Assembly (NCBI GenBank): GCA_964036155.1
Contig: OZ038422.1
Coordinates: forward strand, 15,709,201-15,773,200
Direction of reading: 5' to 3'
Source of the DNA: Diploscapter coronatus
Lineage: Eukaryota > Nematoda > Chromadorea > Rhabditida > Rhabditidae
Length of the DNA stretch: 64,000 nucleotides
Part shown: positions 37,133 through 48,947 of the stretch, piece after piece
How the letters are laid out: every line of letters starts with the position of its first letter
How positions within the stretch are numbered: position 1 is the first letter of the stretch
The notes under the pieces: model-generated
Databases searched by the model: none
What the model was told of the DNA's origin: nothing
Seen by the model: the letters and a program-made list of their open reading frames with translations, nothing else
Position numbers and translations under genes: made by a program

Positions 37133-37660
37133 AAGGGCGCAAGTGAAATTCCCGTTGTGAAGACAAAATCATAAAAGTATTTTTCTCAAAATCTGATGAG
37201 ATAATCAAGCCTCATAACAAAAACTGCATGAAAAACGGCTTTGTAAGGACGTTTGTTTGAATTTATTAGCTTGTTTCTGAAACATTCTGAAGTTTCTATA
37301 GGTTTTATCATTCTCAAAATGATAAGCTATGCCCATTCTGCAATTTGAGCGCAAAAATCCATGAAACAAGTGTCAGATAACCTTGTATTACATTATTTCA
37401 GCAAAAAAATAATCTTCGGGCGCGTCTTGATCGAATTGTATAGAATTTCCTGCTCAAACTAAATAGAAAGGAAGGACTGCTCTTTCATATTCAATTTGAG
37501 AAAATGACGAGCGAGGTCTGCAAGGCTCAAACGAACGGTTTGAAAGCTTTGCAGTACATTTTGATTGACCAATTCGTGTTTCTGAGGCGTGTTCCGAAAG
37601 CAAAAATTTACCCTAGGCCTATATCTAATATTGGAAAAAGAAAACGGGCGAAATAACCAT
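37133..37660 (+). repeat. Diverged dispersed repeat, copy 1
   Basis: It shares a series of blocks in the same order with 41597-41985: GCGCAAGTGA, ATTCCCG, GGACGTTTGTTTGAATTT, ACATTCTGAAGTTTCTAT, GCTCAAACGAACG, CCAATTCGT and CCTAGGC then TATCTAATA. It contains no ORF of note and is probably a relic of a mobile element. Confidence 0.75.
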
Positions 37661-37929
37661 CCAGCCTGTGAAAAACTAACTGACCGGATTGAATGAATGC
37701 AAATTAACATGATTTATTGTCACTTCTCATTAACTCCCCAAACCCACAATACATCGAGAAAAATGACTGCAATTCTCTTTGTTCAACAATCTAATTTCGA
37801 ATCAATGGGGTTAAGTATGAAACTACAATTAAAAACGACGTAATAAATGCAAAGTGAAAAGATCAAATGGATCAATATGTAGCTTTATCAAGAGTTCTCG
37901 AATTCTGGCTTTCCACTATTGTAAGGAGA

Positions 37930-39562
37930 TTACTCCATGGCTGGGATGACTCCAGCGTCTTTCTGGCCCCGGTTTCCAGGAGGTGCTAAAATAGTTGTTT
38001 TTTATTAGATCGCTGAAATCTCGCCTACCGATTGCAGCCAGTTTCTTGGGGCATGAAATGACGGTGCGGAACTCCTTGTTAAAGAAGATGGTAATAAGTC
38101 CTGAAATGATTCATCGTTGAGTAATTTGGAAACCGCATAGCACGCATAATAGAGTGGAAAAAGAAGGTCTATCACCCAAAAAACCTACCCTATTTCGCAT
38201 GTTATGAGGTCATGCATGTCATACGGTGTTTTTTGATAGGTAACCCATTTTTGAGAAAATGATGTAAAATACCGTCAGTCGAGTGAACCAGGTTCCAGGC
38301 TACCGTTGTCATGCAGAATTTCACAAAGTAGGACTGGAACATGGGCTCCAACAGGAAGTAGGTAGCGAGCTCAAACGCAAAAACACCTGCTTGGAGACAT
38401 GCTTGTTTCAAGAAATTGATCTCTTCTTGCCGTTTTCGACCAACGTACCGATTACTCGTCTTGTCCTTCATCTATTACAAAATAATTCTGGTAACTTGTA
38501 ATATCGCTACATTAATTTTATAATCAATATTATTTCAAGTAGCTATTTGCCATTACATGTTGTGATGTAACAACATTGACTAGTTAACAAGCTAACAATA
38601 ATTCTTAACTTACCGATAAATTCAGTAAATGAACTTTGAGCACCGTCGTCAGATCAATAACAACAATAATAATGACGAAAGTGATGTATTTGATGAAGTC
38701 GCAATACCACGCAATGAACATGCACGTATCGTTAACCGTAAATTTGAAATGGTGGAAATCGTCAATATAATAAAAATTACAATCGTCTGAAACTTATTGT
38801 TATTTAATTTACAATCTTTTCCTACTATAGACATAATAATAGAGTCCAGGAATGATGGATGCAGTCCATGTGAAGAAAATGATGATGGTCGTGTTTTGAT
38901 GGCTAAAATTGACTAATTATATGCATCTTTAAGCGTATTCTTGCCTGAAGATTTTATTATACTTCAAGGGCGCAAAAATTGCGCACATTCGATTTAGAGA
39001 TATGAAAAAGTGACTATAAATGCAGATATCATAGCATATCACCAACACAGTGCCGACGTGTTTGCTGTTTTCCTTCATCCATGACATATCACTAAATAAT
39101 TTGATTATCAATGTGTATTCAGTTATCCATCCTTAAATTATATAAAACATATTTTTCCTATCCAATTTTTCATGGTATACTTCATTTTCCGAAAGAAAGT
39201 AGGAAGAATCTAGAGAAGGGAAAGATTCCCCAACATTAAGAGACGGCAGTGATATTTGAATTATTATGTAACTTACAAGAATACCATAGGTGCAAAATAA
39301 AGCGCAAAAATGGTTTGATGAACAGCTTCGCCAATAGCCTGAGAGCCCGTCAAACGGCCGAATGGATTCTGAAATCTCACATCCTGGACAAGTCTATATA
39401 TTCGTCATACCTGAAGCGATTTTAAACGTCTAATAAATATGGTGATGAACCAATTGAACACCATTCCACAGCCAGCTATCTTAAAAATAGCTATCATGAT
39501 CATTGCTCGAAGAAATGGCCTACCAGGAATATAATCGTCGCTGCTAACTGATGATCCAGCAT
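37930..39562 (-). CDS. Serpentine chemoreceptor, srx family
   Basis: Seven-helix receptor with clear SRX hallmarks. It starts MLDHQLAATIIFL and, across a 60-base intron, continues IAGCGMVFNWFITIFIRRL. Then comes the family phrase NPFGRLTGSQAIGEAVHQT near 39315-39370, followed by FALYFAPMVFL. HFFISLNRMCAIFAPLKYN lies near 38950-39005, IIIFFTWTASIIPGLYYYV near 38830-38885, and ITFVIIIVVIDLTTVLKVH near 38630-38680. An exon at about 38240-38473 holds QACLQAGVFAFELATYFLL and VAWNLVHSTDG, and the next has FFNKEFRTVISCPKKL near 38045-38095. It ends in VIPAME. One intron uses a GC donor at 38943-38944. Every junction is in phase, about 310 residues in all. Confidence 0.88.
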
Positions 39563-39852
39563 TTCTGCTATTGAATAAACCTAAATTGGACGACGATTTT
39601 TGAGGATTCGAACATATGACAGAAATCTAGCCTTATTTATACTATGCATGGTTTAGGCCACCGTAGCCTAGACTATCTCTAACTATTCTTTATTTCTAAT
39701 GCAACATGAGTTAGCTAAACTTCAAAAGATTATTCTTCGTAAAACGAATTTCAAAATCGTGAATAATAGACTGAATTTAAATAGCAACTAGGCTTCTTAT
39801 TCGACTAACAATTGAAATTCTTCGAAAATTTTCGCACTCATAACTTGGAAGT

Positions 39853-40593
39853 ATAAGTTAGGGATCGCCAGCCCTTTCTATAGATATAACTATATGGATC
39901 ATTATGCATCATTTTGATTGTCATGGTCATCACAATTTATTTATGAAAAGAAAAAAATTTAAAAAAAATATATATATATAATCCGGAAATCAAGAAAAAT
40001 CGACCCTTTAAAAACTACACATTTACGAACAAAGTGAATAGGGGATGTGAGCAGCGCGCAATATGGGAAAGGGAGAGGAAGAAGAGAGAGAAGGAAGGGT
40101 GGAAGAAGCGAGAAAAATTTTTTTTAAAAATAATTTTATTTTTGCAAACTAATTATCGAAAGTTAACGTTTAAAAACCAGGCATTCTAACGAATACGCTC
40201 CTTTCTTTTTCCACAATAAAGGCGCCTATTCAAAATCGTGATTTCGCTTACTTTTTTGATAATATCTTTTTTCGGCTAAATACGATTTCGTTTAAATTGA
40301 CAGTATTTATAAAATATAACATTCTTAATTGATTTATCAAGAAATTAGACCTGTTCTCCTTATTTTTGCTGTTTTACAACCGTTTTTTGTGATTTTTCAC
40401 GGTTTGCACCATATTTGATGCGCAATTGCGGACTTCGAGAAAAATCAATATCACCACGTGAAAAGGGGAGGATCGAATTGTATAGTTCTCTTCTGAACGT
40501 CAAAAATTTACTGACTAGTAACCGAGTAAATTAGAATAAAATAAAACGGTCAACAACTGTATCTAGCGAAAAGAGGGATGGCGGTCCCTGACT
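39853..40593. mobile_element. Possible TIR element with AGGGAYCGCCA ends
   Basis: The left end AGTTAGGGATCGCCAGCCCT and, on the other strand, the right end AGTCAGGGACCGCCATCCCT match closely over about 20 bases and flank roughly 720 bases. The core is itself nearly palindromic, and the sequence after both ends is loosely similar in direct orientation. Two copies of a small palindromic repeat therefore remain an alternative. Confidence 0.45.
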
Positions 40594-41596
40594 ATATATC
40601 AGAAAATGGCAAATTATATGGGCTACATGATGCTTTTTTTAATTTTTTGAAAATCTATTATAGCAAAGTTTTTTGTACCATCTAGCGAACATTTTTCCAT
40701 ATAAATGACTATTTTCAAATTAGCATAATTCTGCCCACTTGTGGAAGCGGGGCTTATCTCCTCGATTTTGTGATTAGAACCCACAGGGGTATCCACCTCT
40801 ATAATTAAATCACGATTTGTGAGACTTTTTCTGAAATGTAGACAGCTGTTTGGGTCTTACAACTACACTCTCTTGAGACATTCCAGCACAATTCTGATTA
40901 GTCATAATGCTCATTTAATGTTCTTATATGACTTCGTTAGCAATAACAATTCGACCCATGGCTACAGATTTAATTAATCAAATAATGAGAACCATGTATT
41001 TCGCATTTATTTTGAAGCAAATTTTGCAGAGTCTAATTAGTGATCGTGTTGTGCTGACATGCAAATAGAAAATTGTGTATAATATTTGGCAATTTCATTC
41101 TAACAATATTCAAAAATAACGTGGGAAACTACTTCCATCCAATACTGTTCGAAGTTGAGTTTGGAAATTTGAAATAAAAATGATAAGAAATCTTTATAAA
41201 TGAAAAAGTGCAAATTTCTCCATATCCTAATTTTAAAACTCCATCAGATTTATCCTATCTCACATATTTAGCTTTAAAATGATGATGTACCAAACATTAA
41301 AATATTCATGTTGCGATGAACGTCTTCGACTTCGAAGTTGTGAAACTTTTGCAGTTGTTCGACTGTGGCTGCGTTTACTCGTGAAATGGCTCTTAATGAA
41401 AATAAATGAGAAAAATGTCCAAAATCGACGAATTGGGGAGGTTATAATTTGACTCGTAAGTTGACTTACAGGTATTGTAAATTACTTTATAAGTTAATTA
41501 CAAGGGTTGTAAGTTTAACTTGGGCCCAAGCCTTGAATGTAATTTTCAAATTGGGAGAATCATGAGAAACTGTTCAGAAAATATGATTTTTAACTA

Positions 41597-41985
41597 GGGA
41601 GCGCAAGTGATATTCCCGATATGAAGACAAAGTTATGAAATTATTTTTCCAGGAATCTGTAGAACTAGACAGAATTATAGCAAAAACCGCATGAAAACGG
41701 ATCGGTGTAATCAAAGATATGAATTTTCGAAGATGACGACCAGAAACCCTTTTTCTTGTAGGACGTTTGTTTGAATTTCTTTGCTTGTTTCTGGAACATT
41801 CTGAAGTTTCTATGGATTTTTTTAAAAATTATTCCCAAAATGATAAGCATGGTCTATGAAGCTCAAACGAACGATTTGAAGACTTTATTGTACGTTTTGG
41901 TTGGCCCAATTCGTCTTTTGGGGGCGTATCCCGGAAGCAAAATGTTCTCCTAGGCTTGTATCTAATAGTGGGAAAAGGAAAATCA
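41597..41985 (+). repeat. Diverged dispersed repeat, copy 2
   Basis: Partner of 37133-37660, same orientation, about 75-80 percent identical by eye in the shared blocks and shorter by internal gaps. Confidence 0.75.
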
Positions 41986-42368
41986 GAAAAAAATCAATTC
42001 GCAAAAATTCGAGTTTTTCTTGAAAATTTTAGCGGTTTCTTCTTTGACTTTGTCCACACAAAGTGGGCGGAGCTTGCGCTCTCTAGATTATAATAACCAT
42101 TTGCCATAAAAGCTACTTTGATATATAAATAAAAATTTTGAAAATCATCGGACAGGACTTTTCGAACACCCTAATATCTTCGAAGAAAGAGAAGAAATCG
42201 ATTTATTTACAGACGATAAAAGTCAAATCAATTTGCATTTCAATTGTATATCATGATTCAAAATGTCTGCAAAAATATTTTTTTTCTAAACACGAAATAT
42301 CGAATCTGATCATTTAAAATAAAGTGTCGTTAATAAAGCATCACATGCGATGGAGATTTTTTATTATA

Positions 42369-44468
42369 TCAACGCTCATTTAAATTGCTATTCAATCGGA
42401 AAATGGAATATGGATTTAACGTTGTTGTTGTACAAAGGTCAATTCTAAATTGCTGGCCTACTTCGTTGGTGACAATGACACGCTCATCAATGCCGTTCAT
42501 CCAACTAGTTGAGGATAAACTGGCATCTTTGAATTCAACTGCTTTTTCGGGGATTCTGGACATAATTATCTTTAAAGATAAAGGTGATTCAGTTTCCAGC
42601 ATGAAATCCCTTGGTTTTCCTTTTCTTTTGTCGCGATAGACTTTCTGAATGAACAGATTATTTGTTATGAAAAAATGACTTTAAAAATACTTCCACAAGT
42701 TTAGATATCCCGTTAGAGGTTATATTTCTTTCATAATCTAGGCGCAAAAATAGGAGATTTTCGAATTTCTCGAGTTGGTCGTCTGTCATCGACGGATTTG
42801 CGTGCTTGTCAAATTTTGTTACCTAGAATCGGAAATTTAAAGGAAAGCTATAATATGAATTAGTTTAAAAATCTGCCTACATTGTATAACTTTTCACTGA
42901 ATACGAAATTCGTATTCTGATTGCTTCTTTCATAGATTGCTGTATAATAAGCCTCATTAATACCTAAATAAAAAGTATTATTAGCTGAAATGCTAAAAAT
43001 GCTATTTTAAACTGTAATCTGTTGCTTAATTGAGTAAAGATCTATTCTAAGTTATGAAATTTATCGTTTAACCTTTATCAAAGAGTTTTGAATCATAAAA
43101 TGACGACGAATCGATGCTGACAAAATTTAAATCCAACGAAACTTGGCCCAGATTCAGTTTATGCGAGTCGAAAAATGGCAGAAATGCATCCAAAATTTCA
43201 GTATCCTTAACGCTCTGCAATGCTCATATTTCAATTAATTTTAGAACATATTAGTTTAAATGTACACGTAGAAACTCGTTATCCATATAAAGTTCAGGCT
43301 AAAGTTAGCGTGATGATCATAAACAAATTCTTACGAATGTGAACGTTTTGACGATCGAATAATAATCAGCCAGGAATATCAAATGATTTTGTGCATGATG
43401 TAGCGCTTCTTTCAATGAACGGCATTTTAGGGAAATGGCCCCGTCAGCTAAAATTATTTATAGTTTTTATCATTTTAAAGCTTTCTTCTTTAAAATTTTA
43501 TAGCGACTTAATCTGAAATATCGATATATGTAAGGACCGCGAACCCCGCCTCTTTGCATTTTTCGTTTTTGTTCAAAAAGTGGCCACTGAAAACCCCAAA
43601 AATAGGAAGCAAGTATCATCCAAAGTGGGTTGGCATAAATCGACATTATCACATTCGATGAATGTTAAAAATTATATAAGAAAGTGCGCGTCCGCTCGCG
43701 CTTGCGGCGACTTTGTGTACCGAAAACGTGTTCATTTCGCCGATCGGTTTTGGCTAATTTTCTCAGCCAAAAATGAATTTTATGTTATTTTTTCTCAGTG
43801 AATTTTTTATTAATCGTATTTAATTATTTTGAGTAAGAAATTCCCAAAAATTATAGATTTTCCAAAATCATTTGCGGTCCCTAGATATATGTAAGTTCTT
43901 TACATGAAAATCATGTTATTCTTGAATTCCACTTACTTTCGACGCCTAGATCAGTGTAGATTTGAGACGGAAATGGAACCGTTTCGAGCTCAAGAATTTT
44001 GCTCTCCTCATAGTGCTTTTTGCAGCAAAGTACGTAAATATTCACATTATGTACTATAATATTTGGTTCGTCATCTTCATTCAATTCTCCATAATCACTA
44101 ATATCCAGTGCAAATGAAATTTTGTATCTTTCCATCTAAAATATACTAAACAAATAACCAGAATCAAACGATCCCATTGTTTAATTTCTAGACTTTCTAA
44201 GCGTTTGAAAATCCGTTGTTCGAAAAATATCTTCAAAAATTCTTACATCATTTTCGTGATCATCGAATTTCGTATATCCTCTGTCATTACTGCACAAACA
44301 AAGTTCAATGTTGCTAGTTCTTTCAACCAATCGATGCCTGACTGGGGTCTTTTGCGAATGAACAACTGCATAAAGTCGTCGATTTGCTTTGATCATCGAA
44401 ATCAAATCTCGAATCGGCAAACTCAGGAGAATTTCTTCTACGAGTTCTATAGGCAAGTTCGAAAGCAT
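42369..44468 (-). CDS. F-box protein with nematode-type C-terminal region
   Basis: F-box proteins recruit targets to SCF ubiquitin ligases. The first exon gives MLSNLPIELVEEILLSLPI then RDLISMIKANRRLYAVV, a good F-box that binds Skp1. Later exons read MERYKISFALDISDYGE near 44085-44135, SLKEALHHAQNHLIFLADY near 43370-43425, LDAFLPFFDSHKLNLGQVS near 43140-43195 and MTDDQLEKFENLLFLRLDY near 42740-42797. The last exon (42369-42644) ends FRLNSNLNER. The layout, an F-box followed by a Leu-rich half of about 250 residues, fits the fast-evolving nematode F-box families. The join after the first exon is awkward: the longest reading hits a stop near 44181, and phase is kept only if the weaker donor near 44289 is used. 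A TIR element fills the third intron. Confidence 0.75.
43521..43890. mobile_element. Short TIR element inside an F-box gene intron
   Basis: The left end GATATATGTAAGGACCGCGAA and, on the other strand, the right end ATATATCTAGGGACCGCAAA are near-perfect inverted copies about 370 bases apart. The interior is non-coding. The AGGGACCGC core recalls the element at 39853-40593. Confidence 0.65.
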
Positions 44469-44848
44469 CTTCAAATCCTAATTTAAAATTTCTTTAATAA
44501 GAAATTTGAGGCTAAATGTAAAGAATGCAGGTAATAGAAAGTATGTGTCAGTGAAATGCAAGAGATAAAGCGCTTACAGCAAATCGAGTGCAAAATCAAT
44601 CAATAGGTTAGCATTTGCAAGAAAAGCGATTCTTTGCAAAAGATGAGTGAGCTTTGATCTCATAAGGAATCGAAAAAGGCCCGAGGGCAAGGAATATGGC
44701 AAGACCAAATTTGCAATTAAGTTGCTAATTCGATAGTTTAGTTAGATTTAGGGACTAATTTCAGAATATTTTGTGGAATTTCTCAGAAAAAAGTGCGATA
44801 ACTACCGATAATCGTATTCTTTTCAATCCTGCTTATTTTTTATTTCAG

Positions 44849-44973
44849 TCGACAAGTATGATCTCGGCCTTTGCCAGGGTGATTCCACTCTAGTAAACTG
44901 CTGGAAAACAGCTTTCGATGCTGGAAAAATCCAGACAACTCTCCGACTCACAGCTTGTTGCAAAAGTTGTTGA
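44849..44973 (+). CDS. Orphan terminal exon of a Cys-rich secreted protein
   Basis: After TTTCAG at 44848 an open stretch reads DKYDLGLCQGDSTLVNCW and continues to TACCKSC followed by a stop. Six Cys with a CCxxC ending resemble a ShK-like or similar small disulfide domain. An AATAAA-like signal lies downstream near 45065. I found no signal-peptide exon in the 380 bases before it, so the gene is either incomplete or decayed. Confidence 0.45.
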
Positions 44974-46903
44974 ATCATATTTGCATGCCGATTTACGATT
45001 ACTAATAATTAACTGATTGCTTTTCATGTATTGCTTTCTTTAACATCGGCAAACTTTGAGCTTGAATAAAGTTTTTTTCATTTAAATTATCGATCTCTAA
45101 AATAAGTGACGATTAATAAACTCAAACGGATCTTCACCAATGTTCATGCTAACGAGATTACATCGAATCTCTATTTTATTTGCTACAGATTTATTGTGAT
45201 ATGTGGGTTTTACATTGAAGATTGACCAGAAAAGATGAGGAGAAAACTGGAAATAGTGAAGAATTTATGGTTTTAAAAATGTTTGTTCCAATTGAGGCAC
45301 GAGGGTCGTGGGATTAAAATCTATGAAAGCGGTAGGAGAAATTTGGGTGATCACGAAAATTCACGCGACAATTTTAAAATTCAGCCAAACAACCTGGGTT
45401 TTACCGGAGCGGAGAGTGACTCTCCATTTTTCTCATTCCCTCTTTTGTTGACGACCATCAAACACATAAAACAGCTCACCTGTTTTGACGTTATGCGTGA
45501 GGGATGGCAGATGGGGTTTTCCCCTTTCTTCCATTCTTTTCCCCATTTTCTCTTCAGTTCACTTTTGCATTTTTATGATTCCAGTTGCTATAAATGGGTG
45601 AGACAAACGCGTCATGTAACTATGAATATTTTGGGATTTTTATTTTCACTCTTTTGTGGTTTTTTTACGAATAAATGACCGAATTTAAAACCATTGCCGA
45701 TTTTTATAAAGAAAATTTTATAAGTATTCTGCTCAGATGAATGATAAATGAGTGATGTTTCAAAATTGCTTCGATATCTCACAAATCAATTCTTAGAGGT
45801 TATCTAATTAAAAAATCATTTCTAAAACATCGGTTTCGAATAATGTTTGCTATTCGATTTTTGCTGTTTGAATTTTTGCTTCTTTCTAAAATTTCCCTCG
45901 TCTAATCTAATGATGATGTGATATTACTGTACTCATTTTAGGACAACCTCTTTCTTGACTTCTTCTCTTTTCTCGACCTACGTCACTGTTCCCTTTGCTT
46001 TTGATTCTTTACTATCAAAATGGGCAGAATGACGCTATTTTCGCACTGTCCACTTTGATCGAGTAACACAGTCAACGTGCAATTTTGGTTAACGATTTTC
46101 TATAAAAGAAAGATCTGAGTGATTAGATAGTTTTCCTAGTATTGGTTTTGTAAATTTAATTAGTTTATTGCTAGAATATAATAACATTACTAGATTTTAT
46201 GAACTTTTCTATTTTATCTAGTGATAAGTTTTGTGATTCGTAAAATCCCAAATCTGAATTTTTGTGCAACCGGAAGGAAGTATAGTTTCGTCATTGCAAA
46301 TTCATTTTTCGTTCAAAATCATCAAATCCTCCATTATCCCTTTATGAACATCGAATTCTCATCAATTCTTCTTCAATAGATTATCAATCATCATTTGTTG
46401 GTCGTTCAATTATCATCTTCGTCTTCCTGTCTTTCAATCGAATGATATCATTGCAGAATGATGTCTAGTTGCGCGAAGAAAACTACAGAACAATTAGGGA
46501 AAATGAAGAGAAGGACAGGAAATGCAAACTGAAATGGCCCGGTTCTGGGTGCATTTTGCAAGAAAACCTCTAGTTTCACGGAAATTTATCATTCGAATGA
46601 AATCTTACTGTCATTCTTATTGCCGCAACTTAGTTTTATTTCGCAATTCTCCTATTTTCTGATAATTCTGAATTTACATGAGCTTAGGATTAAGAAAGAA
46701 AAAAAGATCGTGAGACGAATGAGAAAGTTGGAAGAATAGTTTGGATAAAGAAAAATTTACTATCATTCTCCTAATCAATATTTCGAAAAATCACATTTTT
46801 TTTCAAACTAATAAACCTTCGAATATTCAAGTCCTGAAAATGCGCATATTCAAGCCAAAAACTTTCAGACCATCAGAAATTGACCTTCATCTAAACCAAT
46901 TGA
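44974..46903. other. Intergenic, no firm gene
   Basis: A 131-codon frame at 45283-45678 has low-complexity Phe/Ser/Leu content, no family match and no splice context, so I do not call it a gene. Candidate promoter DNA for the membrane protein downstream. Confidence 0.4.
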
Positions 46904-48429
46904 ATGCCACCAATCAATGTACCAACCATTGAGCCTCAATTTCCGTTGCTGGAAAACAAGAATGAACGAGTAAATAGTCATGAAACTTATCAATTTTCAT
47001 TAGATTTTCTGATTCAGCGAATATGCGCAATTGTACTTTTCACGATGATTGATGGCTTCTTCATTTTCATATTCGGGCATTATTACCCGTCATGGTACTT
47101 GCTATTCATGATCGTTTTCTGTTGCGGATTATTGTTACCCAGCATTACGGCGATATCGAGTAAAATGCCATTCTTGTTGATCCCGACTCTGATAGCCAAG
47201 GTAGTCTCTCCAAGACAAAATAATCTAAGAAAATATTTTCAGAGTATTCTATGTGCGTGCTTACTCTACATCGTCGGCATTTCAGTTGGTCTCTATCGAG
47301 AAATCCGATTTCCAACCCCGGTCGATCCGAAAGTGCAAGACGTTAATGTAAGAAAAATATTGTATTGCGTTAGAAATTGCCATCATTTGACAATCAGTTA
47401 TCTTTTCAATATATTTCGCACCATCCTAAAAGTCACAATATTTTCGAAATAACCAGACAGAGTCGTCAGGGTTCATGTTTGTCGTTGAAGCTCGAAGAAA
47501 ACGAATCATTAAAAAACTAATTATTTCAGCTCAAACATTCTGAGCACAACGACTATGTAACTCGAAAAATCGAGGAAGCAGTCAAAGAGAATCCAGCCCT
47601 GTCGTTGTGGGCGCTTTTCTTCTTGATCATTTACCTTCTCATAGTCAGAATTCTGTACAACCTCTTCAAACGAATGAACAAGGAGTTGAATGTCAGGACT
47701 GCTCAACCCCAGATTCCTCAAACTGTAAGTCATTTTGTGTTGAAGAAAAATGTATAAATAAGCTATAAAATTTAATACGGTTTGAATTTTCGAGAGGTCA
47801 TTCTGATTGAAACATTAGGCGTCGTTAAAATTTACTAGGATTTAGGGCTAGGGAGTGTAGAGAAAAGAAAAACAACTTATGAGTTCTACAGATGGTGGCC
47901 ACGGTGAACTGTTGAATTTTACAGTAGACCGAAAAATCATTCTAATTTTATTCCAGCATTAACAAATTGCCATTCCATTCCGCTATTCATAATACTACAA
48001 CTTTCAATTGCCACCCATGTTTCAATCGAAGTTCATCAATTTCTCTACAGTACCATTCAGTATTTTGCTATCAAGTATTTATCATTTCATTTCTCGAGCT
48101 AAAATGAATTATAATTTCGAAGAAAACAATCCATGAGAAAATATTCCTATCTTCATTATTTTTGTTATTTTCAGGAACCTCCACCCTCCTACGTAATCTG
48201 CATGGATCCCTCTGCCCTGCCTTCATACACTGATGCAATCAAGAAAGTGTCAAATGACACTCACCTTCATTCCCATTTTCACAATCAGCCAGTTCAAATG
48301 ACCAAAAATGAAGAGACGACAACTTCAAATGCTGCAATCACTCCAGCGATAACGCAGAATATGCACACAGATTCTTCATCCTCGCACTCGAACAATTTAA
48401 CAATATTAGGTAAGTTCCTATGTTCATAA
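46904..48429 (+). CDS. Four-helix membrane protein with C-terminal PY motifs (LAPTM-like)
   Basis: Five exons are read. The N terminus is MPPINVPTIEPQFPLLENK, likely cytosolic with an acidic/dileucine-like LL. Helix 1 is RICAIVLFTMIDGFFIFIF near 47016-47075, and helix 2 is WYLLFMIVFCCGLLLPSI near 47093-47148. A helix at 47243-47290 reads SILCACLLYIVGISVGL. After a polar loop comes helix 4, LWALFFLIIYLLIVRILYN near 47605-47663. The tail exon (from 48176) holds PPPSYV and LPSYTDAIK, PY motifs of the kind bound by Nedd4-family WW domains, followed by a His/Ser/Thr-rich end. This layout matches LAPTM4/5 lysosomal proteins; identity by sequence is modest. A TTTCAG at 46864-46869 may be a spliced-leader acceptor. 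A strong donor (GGTAAG) lies just before the stop, so the C terminus may differ. Confidence 0.7.
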
Positions 48430-48431
48430 AT

Positions 48432-48544
48432 GAATATTCGGGACACCCCCAATCCAGAACTATTTTTGTTAGCCGAGTCAGCCACGTCTATTCATAAAAG
48501 TTTTGAATCGGGCAGTTCTGGATTAGGAGGCGTCCCGAATACTC
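48432..48544. mobile_element. Small foldback element directly after the PY-motif gene
   Basis: The arm ATTCGGGACACCCCCAATCC continues into AGAACT. It pairs with ATTCGGGACGCCTCCTAATC of the other strand at the right end, about 28 bases with three or four differences. The loop is about 55 bases. It starts within a few bases of the stop codon at 48429. Confidence 0.8.
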
Positions 48545-48947
48545 TATGATTATTTATGGTAAAAAGAACAAAAATCACTGAACAGAATAGGTAAACAGGA
48601 TGATGATTATGATAGGGAGCGAATAATATTCGTAAAAATACTTGTTTACCCTTATTTTACTTATTGATAGATAATCATTAATTGGCGCAGTTTCAAGTAA
48701 ACAACTTTGCGATTTTTAATCAGTAAATCATAGAGCTACGCATTGATGCTTGATGATCAGTGACATAGAAAAAATCATTTCAGAATTAGCACATTTGAAC
48801 TATTATATTTAGGGCAGCCCATAATCCCAACAGGACACATGTGATGCTGAACATTGTGAATCTAAATCGATTTTCTATTTATGGATCGAATTTGCATTCA
48901 TTGTAACTTTCAAAGGTTTGAATGTCAGATGGGAAGTTCATTCATTT

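Larger units (their letters stand above)
39563..42368. other. Intergenic, repeat-rich, no gene seen
   Basis: Contains the palindrome-ended element at 39853-40593, the second copy of the diverged repeat (41597-41985), a TA microsatellite near 39968-39980 and a purine-rich stretch near 40066-40110. A sequence like a mariner end (TTAGGGTGTTCGAAAAG on the minus strand, near 42160-42176) has no visible partner. Confidence 0.5.

Noticed and set aside
42160..42176. Mariner-like terminus TTAGGGTGTTCGAAAAG
   Set aside because: Only one end is visible, and I could not find its partner within the window, so it is not called as an element.
45283..45678. 131-codon plus-strand ORF
   Set aside because: No domain, Phe/Ser/Leu-rich, and the nearby splice signals do not extend it.
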